A stretch of 56,839 nucleotides of DNA from Hyphomonadaceae bacterium (GCA_016791425.1 JAEUMQ010000010.1:1-56839); one strand, 5' to 3'; shown: positions 33,175 to 41,172, counted from the stretch's first letter. The notes: a model not told the origin generated them from the letters alone. Made by a program: numbers and translations.

Positions 33175-34413
33175 TTATTGCCGCTGCATGCGGAATGGCC
33201 CGGAGAGCTCTTGGCCATTCTCGGCGCGTATGCGCCACGTGCCGCTGATCGTCTGTCCGCCATCGTCGATCCTGCCTTGATATTCCACCGAATGGCTCTG
33301 CCCGGCGGTGCCGTCATAGGTCTTCACGAACGCCACCGCGCCGTCCGCGCGCGTCTGTCCGACGACATTGGCGAACAGCTGCGGGAAGCGCGCGGGATCC
33401 GCGAACGTGTTCGTCTCGGCCATCCGCCCGCGGAACGCGCCCGTGCGCCCGTCGATCTGCACGGCGAACGGCGTGCGGTTCTCGCCCTGCTGGTAATAGC
33501 CCTGCCAGCGCCCGGAGAGATCCGCAGCGACCGGGGCTGGCGCCTCCCGCTGCCAGACGACGCCGCCGGCATCGGCCGCCGGCTGCCCGGCCGTCGCCCG
33601 TTGCGCCGCGATGCGCGAAAAGTCCGAACCCGGATAGCGCTGCACATAGGTGCTGCACGCGGCGATGTCGCCGCCCTCGCACGCGCGCTGGATGCGCGCC
33701 GCCTCGCGCGCGGCATTGTCGCCGGGGGAGGGATCGTCCGGTTTCGGAACGGGAATGGCGAGCCCCCCGCTCGCTTGGCCGTCGGCCGATTCAATGGCCG
33801 TCGGCGGCGCCGCCGGCGTCGAATTGTCCGAATTGCGCAGCACGAGCAGCAGCACCACCGCCGCAGCCAGCGCCCCGCCGATCGCCCAGATGATCCCGTT
33901 GTGCGCGCCGCCTTGCGCTTGCGTCTGCGGCTGCGGCTGCGCCGATGCGCCGCCATATGCCGGCTGCTGCGGTCGTGCGGCCGGCCGCGCGCCCAGTTCG
34001 CGCCCCACGCGTCGCCCGATCGCGCGCAGCACGCGGTTCCACGCCTGGTGATCGGCTTGCCCGCGGAAATCGGAAAGGTTCTCGATGTTCACGTTGTAGA
34101 ATTCCGCCGGCAGGTCTTCCGGCCGCGTCCCATCGATCACCGCCGCGACCAGCTTGCCCTGGTCGAGCCCGATGCGGCTCTCGATCCGCACCCAGCGCCC
34201 GTCGAAGGCGTTCTGGCTCCAAAGCCCGAGCACGCACTTCGCGGTCTTCACCGCGCGGTCGATGACGACGGGAAATTCCTGGCCGCTGTCGATGCCTTCG
34301 GCGTCGAAGAAGACGTGCAGGCCCAAGCCCTCCAGCCGCTCGCGCACAATCTGCGCGCGCGCCGCGTCGTCGCGGGCGTAGGAGATGAAGACGTCGTAGG
34401 GCTGCTGGCTCAC
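33175..34413 (-). CDS. TIR-domain protein with transmembrane segment and extracytoplasmic domain
   Basis: A 412-residue protein. Residues about 5-140 are a TIR domain: YDVFISYARDD (box 1), FFDAEGIDSGQEF (BB-loop region) and VLGLWSQNAFDGRWVRIES, where Glu78 sits at the position of the catalytic Glu of NAD-cleaving TIR domains. A Pro/Gln linker leads to one transmembrane helix (173-193). After it come a Cys-containing helical stretch (about 235-275) and a beta-rich domain (297-412, SGRWQGYYQQG...). The topology would put TIR in the cytoplasm and the C-terminus outside. GTG at 34413 follows GGGGGAGGA by 3 nt. Divergent Yip1-type genes lie 131 bp away. No other defence gene is adjacent. Confidence 0.85.
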   Translation of the reverse strand: MSQQPYDVFISYARDDAARAQIVRERLEGLGLHVFFDAEGIDSGQEFPVVIDRAVKTAKCVLGLWSQNAFDGRWVRIESRIGLDQGKLVAAVIDGTRPEDLPAEFYNVNIENLSDFRGQADHQAWNRVLRAIGRRVGRELGARPAARPQQPAYGGASAQPQPQTQAQGGAHNGIIWAIGGALAAAVVLLLVLRNSDNSTPAAPPTAIESADGQASGGLAIPVPKPDDPSPGDNAAREAARIQRACEGGDIAACSTYVQRYPGSDFSRIAAQRATAGQPAADAGGVVWQREAPAPVAADLSGRWQGYYQQGENRTPFAVQIDGRTGAFRGRMAETNTFADPARFPQLFANVVGQTRADGAVAFVKTYDGTAGQSHSVEYQGRIDDGGQTISGTWRIRAENGQELSGPFRMQRQ

Positions 34414-34463
34414 GAATCCTCCCCCGGACAAACCGCCGGCCTCTATAGGCCCCGCCGCCCCCC

Positions 34464-34492
34464 TCGCAAACCTTTGCGGTCGCAAACCTTTG
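34464..34492. repeat. direct repeat in the TIR/Yip1 divergent gap
   Basis: TCGCAAACCTTTG occurs twice with a 16-bp period (34464-34476 and 34480-34492) between the TIR gene start and the Yip1-type gene start. It could be a tandem regulator site. The rest of the gap shows no gene. Confidence 0.6.
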
Positions 34493-34543
34493 AGGGGAGG
34501 GAAGGTTGGCGCTTGGCCGCCTTTGGCGATAGGGTCCCGGCCC

Positions 34544-35203
34544 ATGTCGCTGGACAAAGACGAAGCCGACGAGGCCGAAGCGGCGGCCGGCGCGCCGCGC
34601 CCCCCAGGGCCCGCGAAGGGCGAGGCCCGCCAGAAGGCCGAGTTCATCCTCTCGCGCGCCTACGGGCTTCTGCGCGAGCCGAAATCCGAATGGCGCCAGA
34701 TCCGCGACGAGGAGACCAATATCCCAAGCCTCATGCTGGGCTATGTCGCGCCGCTGGCGGCGGTGCCTCCGCTCGCGGGGCTTGTCGGCGGCCTGGCGTT
34801 CGATCGGGGACTGACCGGCACGCCCGCCCAGCTCTTCGTCGGCGCGGTGATCACCTTCCTCGTCTTCATGGCCCTCATCTTTTTCCTGGGCTACCTGATC
34901 GGCGCCATCGCCGAGAATTTCGAGGGCGAGCGCAACGAGCTCGCCGCCATGAAGGTCGCCGCCTTTGCGCCGACTCCGGCCTTTCTGCTGGGCATGTTCT
35001 CGGTTTGGCCGCCCTTCTGGTGGGTGGGCCTGATCGGCGTCGCGGTGTCGGCGTTCCTGCTCTTCCGTGGTCTGCCGATCCTGATGAAGGCGCCGGAGGA
35101 TCGCGCGCTCTCCTACGCCGCGACCGTCGCCGTCACCGGCCTCATCGCGCTGGTCGTCCTCGGCGTGCTGACCTCTTGCGTCACCGGCATCGGGCGCCTC
35201 TAA
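34544..35203 (+). CDS. Yip1-domain membrane protein 1
   Basis: A 219-residue polytopic membrane protein of the Yip1 family type. The N-terminal 30 residues are acidic and cytoplasmic; AYGLLREPKSEWRQIRDEE precedes the first helix and is the hallmark cytoplasmic segment. Hydrophobic segments follow (about 65-85, 98-125, 140-165, 190-210). Family members have five helices and unknown function in bacteria. ATG at 34544 has only a weak AGGG upstream. A longer paralogue follows 90 bp downstream. Confidence 0.8.
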   Translation: MSLDKDEADEAEAAAGAPRPPGPAKGEARQKAEFILSRAYGLLREPKSEWRQIRDEETNIPSLMLGYVAPLAAVPPLAGLVGGLAFDRGLTGTPAQLFVGAVITFLVFMALIFFLGYLIGAIAENFEGERNELAAMKVAAFAPTPAFLLGMFSVWPPFWWVGLIGVAVSAFLLFRGLPILMKAPEDRALSYAATVAVTGLIALVVLGVLTSCVTGIGRL

Positions 35204-35293
35204 CCCCGCTCCCTTAGATTTCGGGTTCCCCCTCGGCGCGTGCGGGCCTAGTTTCCCCGCCCACGGAGATTCAACAAGCGAAGGGGAGATGAC

Positions 35294-36508
35294 ATGACGG
35301 TAGTGGAGCCTGCCGGCGGCGGCGCGCCGGGCATCGTGGACCGCGCCAAGAACATCCTCTTCCAGCCCGGCTCGGAATGGGATCGCATCAAGGGCGAGAA
35401 TACGCCGCTCGCGTCGCTGCTCACCGGCTACATCCTGCCCCTCGCTGCGCTCTCCGCGATCTGCGGCGTGATCGGCATGTCGATCTTCGGCTACGGCATG
35501 TTCGGCATCTCGGTGAAGGTTCCGATCGTGTCGGCCGTCGTCACCGGCGCCGTGCAGGTCTGCCTGACGATGCTCGGCGTCTTCCTGCTCGGCCTGCTGA
35601 TCAATGCGCTGGCGCCCTCGTTTGGCTCCACGGCCGATCAGGGCCAGGCCAACAAGCTCGCCGCCTATTCCATGACCGCGAGCCTGCTTGCGGGCGTCTT
35701 CACGATCTTCCCGCCGATCGCCATCCTCGGCATCCTTGGGCTCTATTCGCTGGGCCTGCTTTACATGGGCCTGCCGCGCCTGATGAACACGCCGGCTGAC
35801 AAGCGCGTCGGCTATTTCGCGACCATCCTCATCATCTGGATCGTCGGCGCGCTCGTGATCGGCTGGGCGATCGGCGCCGCGCGCATGGCGATTCCCGGCG
35901 CCGGCCTCGGCGGCTTCGCCTTCAACCACCCCGCAGCGGCGCCCGCGACCGATGACGTGACGATCAAGCTCCCGGGCGGCGTCACCATCAATTCCGGCGA
36001 AGCGGAGAAGGCCGCCAAGCAGATGGAGCAGGCCTTGGCGGGCGCGCAGGTCGAAGGCGGCGGCAAGGCGATCGACGTCGCGGCGCTTTCCGCGCTGCTT
36101 CCTGCATCGCTCCCCGGCGGCTTCACGCGCACCGAGACCTCTTCGGGCTCGGGCGGCATGGGCGGCTTCAACATCGGCAACGCCGAAGCGATCTACACGC
36201 GCGGCGACAGCCGCCTGACGCTCACCGTCACCGACACCGGCGCCGCCGGCGCGCTCGCCGGGCTCGCCGCAGCGGCGAACGTGCAATCGAGCCGCCAGAC
36301 CGCGACCGGCTATGAGCGCACGCAGACGGTGAACGGCCGCATGGTGACCGAGGAGGTCGATACCAGCGCCCGCACCGCCCACTATCAGGTGATGTCCACC
36401 AACCGCATCATGGTGTCCGCGCAGGGCTCCAACGTCACCATCGAGGAGGCGCAGGGCGCGGTGAATTCCGTGCTCGGCCCCGCCGAGGCGCTCGCCCGCG
36501 CCAACTGA
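35294..36508 (+). CDS. Yip1-domain membrane protein 2 with extracytoplasmic C-terminal domain
   Basis: A 404-residue protein whose N-terminal 215 residues (GIVDRAKNILFQPGSEWDRIKGE then five helices) are homologous in pattern to the Yip1-type protein upstream. The remaining 190 residues form a soluble domain with KLPGGVTINSGEAEKAAKQMEQ and a conserved Ala/Gly-rich beta part. ATG at 35294 has an AGGGGAG about 6 nt upstream. Together with the TIR protein it may form a membrane-associated group, but this is only inferred from position. The C-terminal domain is not recognised. Confidence 0.82.
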   Translation: MTVVEPAGGGAPGIVDRAKNILFQPGSEWDRIKGENTPLASLLTGYILPLAALSAICGVIGMSIFGYGMFGISVKVPIVSAVVTGAVQVCLTMLGVFLLGLLINALAPSFGSTADQGQANKLAAYSMTASLLAGVFTIFPPIAILGILGLYSLGLLYMGLPRLMNTPADKRVGYFATILIIWIVGALVIGWAIGAARMAIPGAGLGGFAFNHPAAAPATDDVTIKLPGGVTINSGEAEKAAKQMEQALAGAQVEGGGKAIDVAALSALLPASLPGGFTRTETSSGSGGMGGFNIGNAEAIYTRGDSRLTLTVTDTGAAGALAGLAAAANVQSSRQTATGYERTQTVNGRMVTEEVDTSARTAHYQVMSTNRIMVSAQGSNVTIEEAQGAVNSVLGPAEALARAN

Positions 36509-36541
36509 CGGTTCATCCGCTTACGGATGAAGCACAAGCGG

Positions 36542-36580
36542 CCCCTCTCCCCTTGGGGAGAGGGGGTGGGGTGAGGGGTT
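36542..36580 (+). repeat. Palindromic repeat, type B variant
   Basis: CCCCTCTCCCCTTGGGGAGAGG hairpin with a GGGTGGGGTGAGGGGTT tail, following the second Yip1-type gene. Confidence 0.8.
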
Positions 36581-36625
36581 GCGACACCCTCCGCGTTCGA
36601 ATTCCTAGAAGTAACCAAGCGGCGC

Positions 36626-37237
36626 TCAGGCTTCAGAGGTCATCGCCTGTGCAACCGCGTTGTCGCGCGGGTCTGCAGAATCCGCCAGCGCCGCGACCAC
36701 GCCCGCGAAATCCGCCTCCGGCTTGTCTTGGCTGAGCTTCCGTTTCCCCTCCACGCGCGCGATCGCGATCTCCACGCCCACGATCCCCCGCAGCAGCCCC
36801 GCCACATAATCCTCCGGCGCATCCTCCAGCTTCCATTCCGGATTGCGCCCCGTCTCGTGCCGCGCCGAAAGCGCCGCCACGTTCTCCCGCAGCCGCTCCG
36901 GCTCTTCGTAGATCGTCAGCCGCCCGCTCACGTGCAGCGTTTCGTAATTCCACGTCGGCACGGATCGCCCCGTGCGCTGCTTGGTCTCGTACCAGCTCGG
37001 CGACACATAGGTCTCCGCGCCCGGAAGAATGACCAGCGCGTCGCACGGCGCCTCGCGCCAATGCGCGTTCGCCCGCGCCACGTGCCCGATCAGCTTCTCG
37101 CCCTGCACGACCAGCGGCAGATGCGTCGCCACCAGCCCGCCCGCGCCGTTCGTGACGAGGATCGCCAGCCGGTCGAACCGCTTGAGCGCCGCGCGCGCTT
37201 CTTCCTCTGAGAGTAGATGCTTCGGATGCCCATACAT
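36626..37237 (-). CDS. FMN-binding negative regulator, PaiB-like
   Basis: A 203-residue protein of the PaiB/FMN-binding split-barrel family. It begins MYGHPKHLLSEEEARAAL, then FDRLAILVTNGAGGLVATHLPLV, HVARANAHWRE, and VPTWNYETLHVSGRL, the usual family segments that bind flavin. The Bacillus PaiB is described as a regulator of sporulation/degradative-enzyme genes, but there is no evidence for DNA binding here and many relatives act as FMN/heme utilisation proteins. The gene lies between two type B repeats. No close functional partner. Confidence 0.87.
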   Translation of the reverse strand: MYGHPKHLLSEEEARAALKRFDRLAILVTNGAGGLVATHLPLVVQGEKLIGHVARANAHWREAPCDALVILPGAETYVSPSWYETKQRTGRSVPTWNYETLHVSGRLTIYEEPERLRENVAALSARHETGRNPEWKLEDAPEDYVAGLLRGIVGVEIAIARVEGKRKLSQDKPEADFAGVVAALADSADPRDNAVAQAMTSEA

Positions 37238-37282
37238 GCGCAGAACCTAAGCAGTTGGCTCTCCTTCGCCAAGTCAAACGCA

Positions 37283-37320
37283 CCCTCTCCCCTTCAGGGG
37301 AGAGGGCAGGGTGAGGGGTG
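37283..37320 (+). repeat. Palindromic repeat, type B
   Basis: CCCTCTCCCCTTCAGGGGAGAGGG hairpin with a CAGGGTGAGGGGTG tail, in the gap between the TIKI-like gene end and the PaiB-like gene start. A degraded inverted copy is at 37380. Confidence 0.85.
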
Positions 37321-37379
37321 GCGATACCCTCGCCATTCGAGCCTGAAGAATGAGAAACGCCGTAGGCGGAGGATATTGC

Positions 37380-37412
37380 AACCCCTCACTCTGCCTCCTC
37401 CCGGTGAGGGGA
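37380..37412 (-). repeat. Palindromic repeat, degenerate inverted copy
   Basis: AACCCCTCACTCTGCCTCCTC followed by CCGGTGAGGGG; an imperfect inverted relative of the copy at 37283. Confidence 0.55.
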
Positions 37413-37438
37413 CGCTCAACCATCGAACGCGCGGGCGC

Positions 37439-38341
37439 TCACGAAACAATCCGCGGCGGCCCCAGCGCGGCGGCGAGCGCGCGCGCCTGCGTCGCCAGGT
37501 GCGCCCCGCCATAAACGACGAGCGTGTGCTCGCGCCGCGCCAGCACCCGCATGATCGTGGTGAAGATGTGCCGATCCCGGACGAGCGTCATCGCGCGCGA
37601 TATCTCCGCCGCGAGCCCCTGCCGCGCCGGATCGAGCCGCTCGGCATAGTCCCCATCCTCATAGACCGAGACGCCGAACTGCCGCTCGTGCCAGCGCTCA
37701 TAGATCTCCCTGCTGAACACCAGCCCCATCGAATAGTCCGCCGCGATCCGCGCCGCCGTCGCATCGAGGAAGCCGCGAAACCGCGCATCCTTGTTGTCCG
37801 CATAGGCGCCCGCGATCCGCCCCTGCGGCAGCCATTGCAGCATCATGACGCCCGCGACGTCGCCCGCCGCATAGCCGCGCGCCGCGAGCGCCCGGTCGAT
37901 CTCCGCGCTCTCCGGCTCGCCGCCCCAGAACGGCAGGTCTTCCGCGACCGCGCGCGCCAGCGCATGCCCCGGCTCGCCGCGCAGATAAATCCCCGCTTCC
38001 TTCGGATCGCCCGCCGCATTGCGCACCAGCGTCGCGACGCGCTCCGGGCTCTCGCCCCAGGCGGAGGGAAAGCCCTCTACGATGAGCGCGTTGGGCGTCC
38101 TGCGAAACGCCACATCGATCGCGCGGAAGGTCGCGCCGCCCGTATCGTGCCGCGCCGCCACATAGGTGAGCCGGTAGCCAGACCGTTCATAGAGCGCGAT
38201 ATACGGCAATTGCCGCCGCGGCGCCCGTCGCGCCACGGCGTCCGTGTACGGATCGACAAGCGCGGAATCCACGCGCGGTGGGCCCGCCGCCCCGAGCGCG
38301 ACGCACGCCGGCGCAGCGAGCAGGGCGCGCCGCGAGATCAT
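37439..38341 (-). CDS. exported protein, TIKI/TraB (GumN)-like
   Basis: A 300-residue protein with N-terminal MISRRALLAAPACVALGAAG, twin-Arg-like or Sec signal sequence. The body has YVAARHDTGGATFRAIDVAF, NALIVEGFPSAWG and a late TTIMRVLARREHTLVVYGGAHL. The early conserved ARHD..., the E in ALIVEG and the GGAHL segment recall the motif pattern of the TIKI/TraB/GumN fold, a group of putative metalloproteases. This is a pattern inference. Its ATG overlaps the stop of the glycosidase-like gene upstream by 4 nt. Confidence 0.75.
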   Translation of the reverse strand: MISRRALLAAPACVALGAAGPPRVDSALVDPYTDAVARRAPRRQLPYIALYERSGYRLTYVAARHDTGGATFRAIDVAFRRTPNALIVEGFPSAWGESPERVATLVRNAAGDPKEAGIYLRGEPGHALARAVAEDLPFWGGEPESAEIDRALAARGYAAGDVAGVMMLQWLPQGRIAGAYADNKDARFRGFLDATAARIAADYSMGLVFSREIYERWHERQFGVSVYEDGDYAERLDPARQGLAAEISRAMTLVRDRHIFTTIMRVLARREHTLVVYGGAHLATQARALAAALGPPRIVS

Positions 38342-39129
38342 GCCGCGCGTCGCCGGACGCCGAGCACGTTCGGCAGCGGCCAGGCCCGGTCATTGTCGTC
38401 GTTCTCGTTGAAGCCCGTCTCGTAGCTGCCATAGCGCTCCAGCGTGACGCCGCCCGCGTTCACATAAAGCGTCGCTTCCGGCCCGCCCTCCAGATACATC
38501 GCCCGCGCCAGCGAGAAGGGCGCCGCGCGCAGCACTTCGATGAAATCATGCACCGCGAACGGGGAGCGCGAATGCACGAAATGCACGCGCCCGTCGCGAT
38601 CGACGCCGAGCGCGGCGGTGGACCACATCCGGTCCTGCCGCGCCCACACATTGCGCCCATCGCACGCAATCATGCGCATGCCCTGCAGCGCGTTCCGATG
38701 CGCGGCCGGATCGAACGTGTCGCACGTGCGGTCGATGAGCCGCGCGGAGGCGCGCTCAAACACGAACACGCTGCGATCGGCCGTCATGCGCGGCGTCACC
38801 ACCTCACCGTTCGCTTTCGCATACGCCACCGGCCGGCCGTCCGGCCCGAACATCGCCGCGTTCGTCGCCGCGACGAGCCCGTGCGCGCCCGCCCATGCGC
38901 GCGCCGTCTGCGGCGCCTGCCCGGTGAGCCGTCCTGTCAGCAGCGTGAACTCATACCGCGCCGGATCGATCCTCAATGCATGGAGCTTGCGATCGCCGAT
39001 CCGCGCGTTCGTCTGCGTTTCCATCAGCGCAAGTCCCGGCGCCAGCTCCCGCCACGCATCCTGTGCGAACGCCGGCGTCGCAACCGCCGTCGCCGCACCA
39101 ACCGCCATCGCCCGCCGCGTCATCTCCAT
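38338..39129 (-). CDS. exported phosphodiester glycosidase-like protein (DUF2233)
   Basis: A 263-residue protein of the phosphodiester glycosidase (NAGPA/DUF2233) type. The signal sequence MTRRAMAVGAATAVATPAFA includes a twin Arg. The mature part has ATNAAMFGPDGRPV (the N-x-(A/G)-x-F segment), MIACDGRNVWARQ, MWSTAALGVDRDGRVHFVHS and MYLEGGPEATLYVNAGG, the usual motif order. Two ATGs (39129 and 39123) are possible. Its stop overlaps the TIKI-like start, so these two form a translationally coupled pair. It follows rpoH, but a terminator separates them. Confidence 0.82.
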   Translation of the reverse strand: MEMTRRAMAVGAATAVATPAFAQDAWRELAPGLALMETQTNARIGDRKLHALRIDPARYEFTLLTGRLTGQAPQTARAWAGAHGLVAATNAAMFGPDGRPVAYAKANGEVVTPRMTADRSVFVFERASARLIDRTCDTFDPAAHRNALQGMRMIACDGRNVWARQDRMWSTAALGVDRDGRVHFVHSRSPFAVHDFIEVLRAAPFSLARAMYLEGGPEATLYVNAGGVTLERYGSYETGFNENDDNDRAWPLPNVLGVRRRAA

Positions 39130-39189
39130 GCGCCGTGCTTCGCCGCCTTCAACGGCATTTCCATGGCGTGCGGCGCCGCAAAGCAAAAC

Positions 39190-39211
39190 GGCCCCGGATT
39201 GCTCCGGGGCC
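39190..39211 (-). terminator. rho-independent terminator after rpoH
   Basis: On the minus strand GGCCCCGG and CCGGGGCC form a perfect 8-bp stem with a 6-nt loop, followed by GTTTTGCTTTG. It lies 25 bp beyond the rpoH stop and is the most canonical terminator in the window. Confidence 0.85.
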
Positions 39212-39235
39212 GCATGCATTACATGAGATGTTGGC

Positions 39236-40126
39236 TTAATCCGCCGCGACGAGCCCGCGCTCGCCCGCGGCGCGCTTCATCGCCTTCTGCAGCTTCTCGA
39301 ACGCGCGCACCTCGATCTGCCGCACGCGCTCGCGCGACACGCCGTATTCCTTCGAGAGGTCTTCCAGCGTCGCCGGCTCGTCCTTGAGCCGCCGCTCCTG
39401 GATGATGTGCCGCTCACGCTCGGTGAGATCGGACATCGCGTCTTGAAGCAGGCCCATGCGCGCGGAGAACTCTTCCGAGTTCGCCAGCGTGGTCTCCTGG
39501 CTCACCGCGGTGTCGTCCGCGAGCCAGTCCTGCCATTCCGCTTCGCTGTCCGACGCGATCGGCGCATTGAGGCTCGCATCGCCGCCGGAGAGCCGGCGGT
39601 TCATCGACACGACTTCATCCTCGGTCACCGCCAGCTTGTGCGCGATGGTCGCCACCTGGTCTGGCTTGAGGTCGCCTTCCTCCAGCGCGGCCATCTCGCC
39701 CTTGAGGCGCCGCAGATTGAAGAAGAGCTTCTTCTGCGCGGCGGTCGTGCCCATTTTCACCAGCGACCACGAGCGCAGGATGTATTCCTGGATCGCGGCG
39801 CGGATCCACCACATGGCGTACGTCGCCAGGCGGAAACCCCGATCCGGATCGAACTTCTTCACCGCCTGCATGAGCCCGACATTGCCCTCGGAGATCACTT
39901 CCCCGATCGGCAGCCCATAGCCGCGATAGCCCATGGCGATCTTCGCCACGAGCCGCAGGTGGCTGGTGACGAGCGTGTGCGCCGCGGAAGTGTCCTGATG
40001 CTCCTGCCAGCGCTTGGCGAGCATGAATTCCTGGTCCTTTTGGAGCATGGGGAATTTGCGGATCTCCTGGAGATACCGCTGCAGGCCCTGCTCCGGCGAG
40101 AGCGCGATCGTGAGCGCTGTAGACAT
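39236..40126 (-). CDS. rpoH: RNA polymerase heat-shock sigma factor (sigma-32)
   Basis: RpoH directs transcription of heat-shock genes. The 296-residue protein has all sigma-70 regions: region 1.2/2.1 LQRYLQEIRKFPMLQKDQE, region 2 EGNVGLMQAVKKFDPDRGFRLATYAMWWIRAAIQEYIL, the RpoH box QKKLFFNLRRLKGEM, and region 4.2 EDLSKEYGVSRERVRQIEVRA. ATG at 40126 follows AAGGGGAAG at about 1-8 nt; the frame extends 22 codons further without support. Alphaproteobacteria often have two RpoH; only one is seen here. Downstream is a strong terminator. Confidence 0.98.
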   Translation of the reverse strand: MSTALTIALSPEQGLQRYLQEIRKFPMLQKDQEFMLAKRWQEHQDTSAAHTLVTSHLRLVAKIAMGYRGYGLPIGEVISEGNVGLMQAVKKFDPDRGFRLATYAMWWIRAAIQEYILRSWSLVKMGTTAAQKKLFFNLRRLKGEMAALEEGDLKPDQVATIAHKLAVTEDEVVSMNRRLSGGDASLNAPIASDSEAEWQDWLADDTAVSQETTLANSEEFSARMGLLQDAMSDLTERERHIIQERRLKDEPATLEDLSKEYGVSRERVRQIEVRAFEKLQKAMKRAAGERGLVAAD

Positions 40127-40391
40127 TCTTCCCCTTCCCGGCGGGCCCGCTTCCCCGGATGGAGATGCGGCCCACACTGACTTTAGAGGCAATTCGTCCG
40201 GCTGCCCCGCCCGGTTTCCTGACTATTCCGATAGGTATTCTAACAACGCAGAGCCTGGACGATTCCGGCGGCCAAAACTGGGCGCCCCGGCGACGAGGCC
40301 ATGACCGGCCTGCGTTTTCATGCCTTTCGGAGGAGTTCACCTATGTCAGGTCGCCCTTGACGTTTTTCAAGGCGCCAACCACCTCCTGACA

Positions 40392-40730
40392 ATGCGACCG
40401 CCCCCCTATTGCTCGTTCTGCCGCAAGCCGGCCGAGGCGGTCGGCAAACTCGTTGGCGGACAAGGGGTTTTTATCTGCGACGCTTGCGTCGGGCGCTGTC
40501 GTGAAGCCTTGGAAGGCGCCTGCGGCGAGGCCGACTGCGTCCCGAGCCCGTTGGCGCTGGAGGAATGCCACCTCCTGGCGTCCCTGAAAGCGGCCGCCGC
40601 CTCCGTCGATGACACCCGCGAGCGTCTCCAGGCCCACGTCGCCGCCCTGCGCGCCAAGGATGTCAGCTGGGCCAGGATCGCCGCCGCCCTCGGCATCTCC
40701 CGCCAAGCCGCCTGGGAGCGCTTCGGCTAG
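40392..40730 (+). CDS. ClpX-type zinc-finger and HTH protein
   Basis: A 112-residue protein with an N-terminal four-Cys zinc finger like that of ClpX (CSFCRKPAEAVGKLVGG and FICDACVGRC), a charged middle, and SWARIAAALGISRQAAWERFG, a helix-turn-helix-like end found in small transcription regulators. It has no ATPase, so it is a stand-alone ClpX-C4 domain regulator of unknown target. The ATG at 40392 gives the usual start just before the finger. Upstream, AGGAG and an ATG at 40343 open a five-codon ORF (MSGRP), which may be a leader peptide. Confidence 0.82.
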   Translation: MRPPPYCSFCRKPAEAVGKLVGGQGVFICDACVGRCREALEGACGEADCVPSPLALEECHLLASLKAAAASVDDTRERLQAHVAALRAKDVSWARIAAALGISRQAAWERFG

Positions 40731-40750
40731 GATTGTCCGCTCTTCCAATC

Positions 40751-40769
40751 TATAGCACTAGGTGCTATA
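40751..40769. promoter_or_regulatory. operator of the HigBA locus
   Basis: TATAGCACTAGGTGCTATA is an 8-bp perfect inverted repeat around a 3-nt centre, ending 3 bp before the ATG of the toxin frame. Such palindromes overlapping the promoter are the usual binding site of the HigA-type antitoxin, so autoregulation is likely. The very short leader suggests leaderless or near-leaderless translation. Confidence 0.75.
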
Positions 40770-40772
40770 TAC

Positions 40773-41172
40773 ATGCCGACGTTGAAGTTGATGACGCGCG
40801 CCTTTGCCCGTTTCGCCCGACGCGAGCGCGTCCGCGGCGCGGCTCTCGCCCAGGCGGTGCTCAGGATCGAGGAGGGCGCGGTCGATGCCGACCTGGGCGG
40901 CGGCCTGTTCAAACAGCGCGTCGCGCGTCCCGGCGGAGGGCGATCCGGCGGCTGGCGCGCCATCCTAGTGTCGTGCGGGCGATCGGGCGGTATTTGTGCA
41001 TGGGTTTGCGAAGAACGCGAAGAGCAACATCACGCAGAAGGAGCTGGCGGAGCTCAAGCGGCTCGCCGCGGCGATTTTGGCGGTGACGACGAAGGACATG
41101 CGCGAGCTGGTCCAAAACGGCGATTGGATGGAAGTGGACGAGAGCGATGGCGAAGAAGCGCTACAGGAGTGA
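40773..41172 (+). pseudogene. HigB-type RelE/ParE toxin, frameshifted
   Basis: The frame starting at ATG 40773 encodes MPTLKLMTRAFARFARRE, then VDADLGGGLFKQRVARPGGGRSGGWRAILV, the N-terminal two-thirds of a COG4737-type HigB toxin. The family continues with a (Y/F)RxGDRA motif and FGFAKN. Here these residues (RAGDRAVFVHGFAKNAKSN) appear in another frame from 40972. A net loss of two bases, or a gain of one, at about 40971 separates the two halves. The second half ends at TGA 41170-41172, inside the antitoxin start region. Sequencing error or genuine inactivation cannot be separated without re-sequencing. Confidence 0.82.

Noticed and set aside
33082-35217. 711-residue open frame on the plus strand
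   Set aside because: It crosses the TIR gene antisense and the first Yip1-type gene in another frame.
33791-36382. 863-residue open frame on the minus strand
   Set aside because: It runs antisense through both Yip1-type genes and into the TIR gene; composition is Arg/Glu/Gly/Asp without domains.
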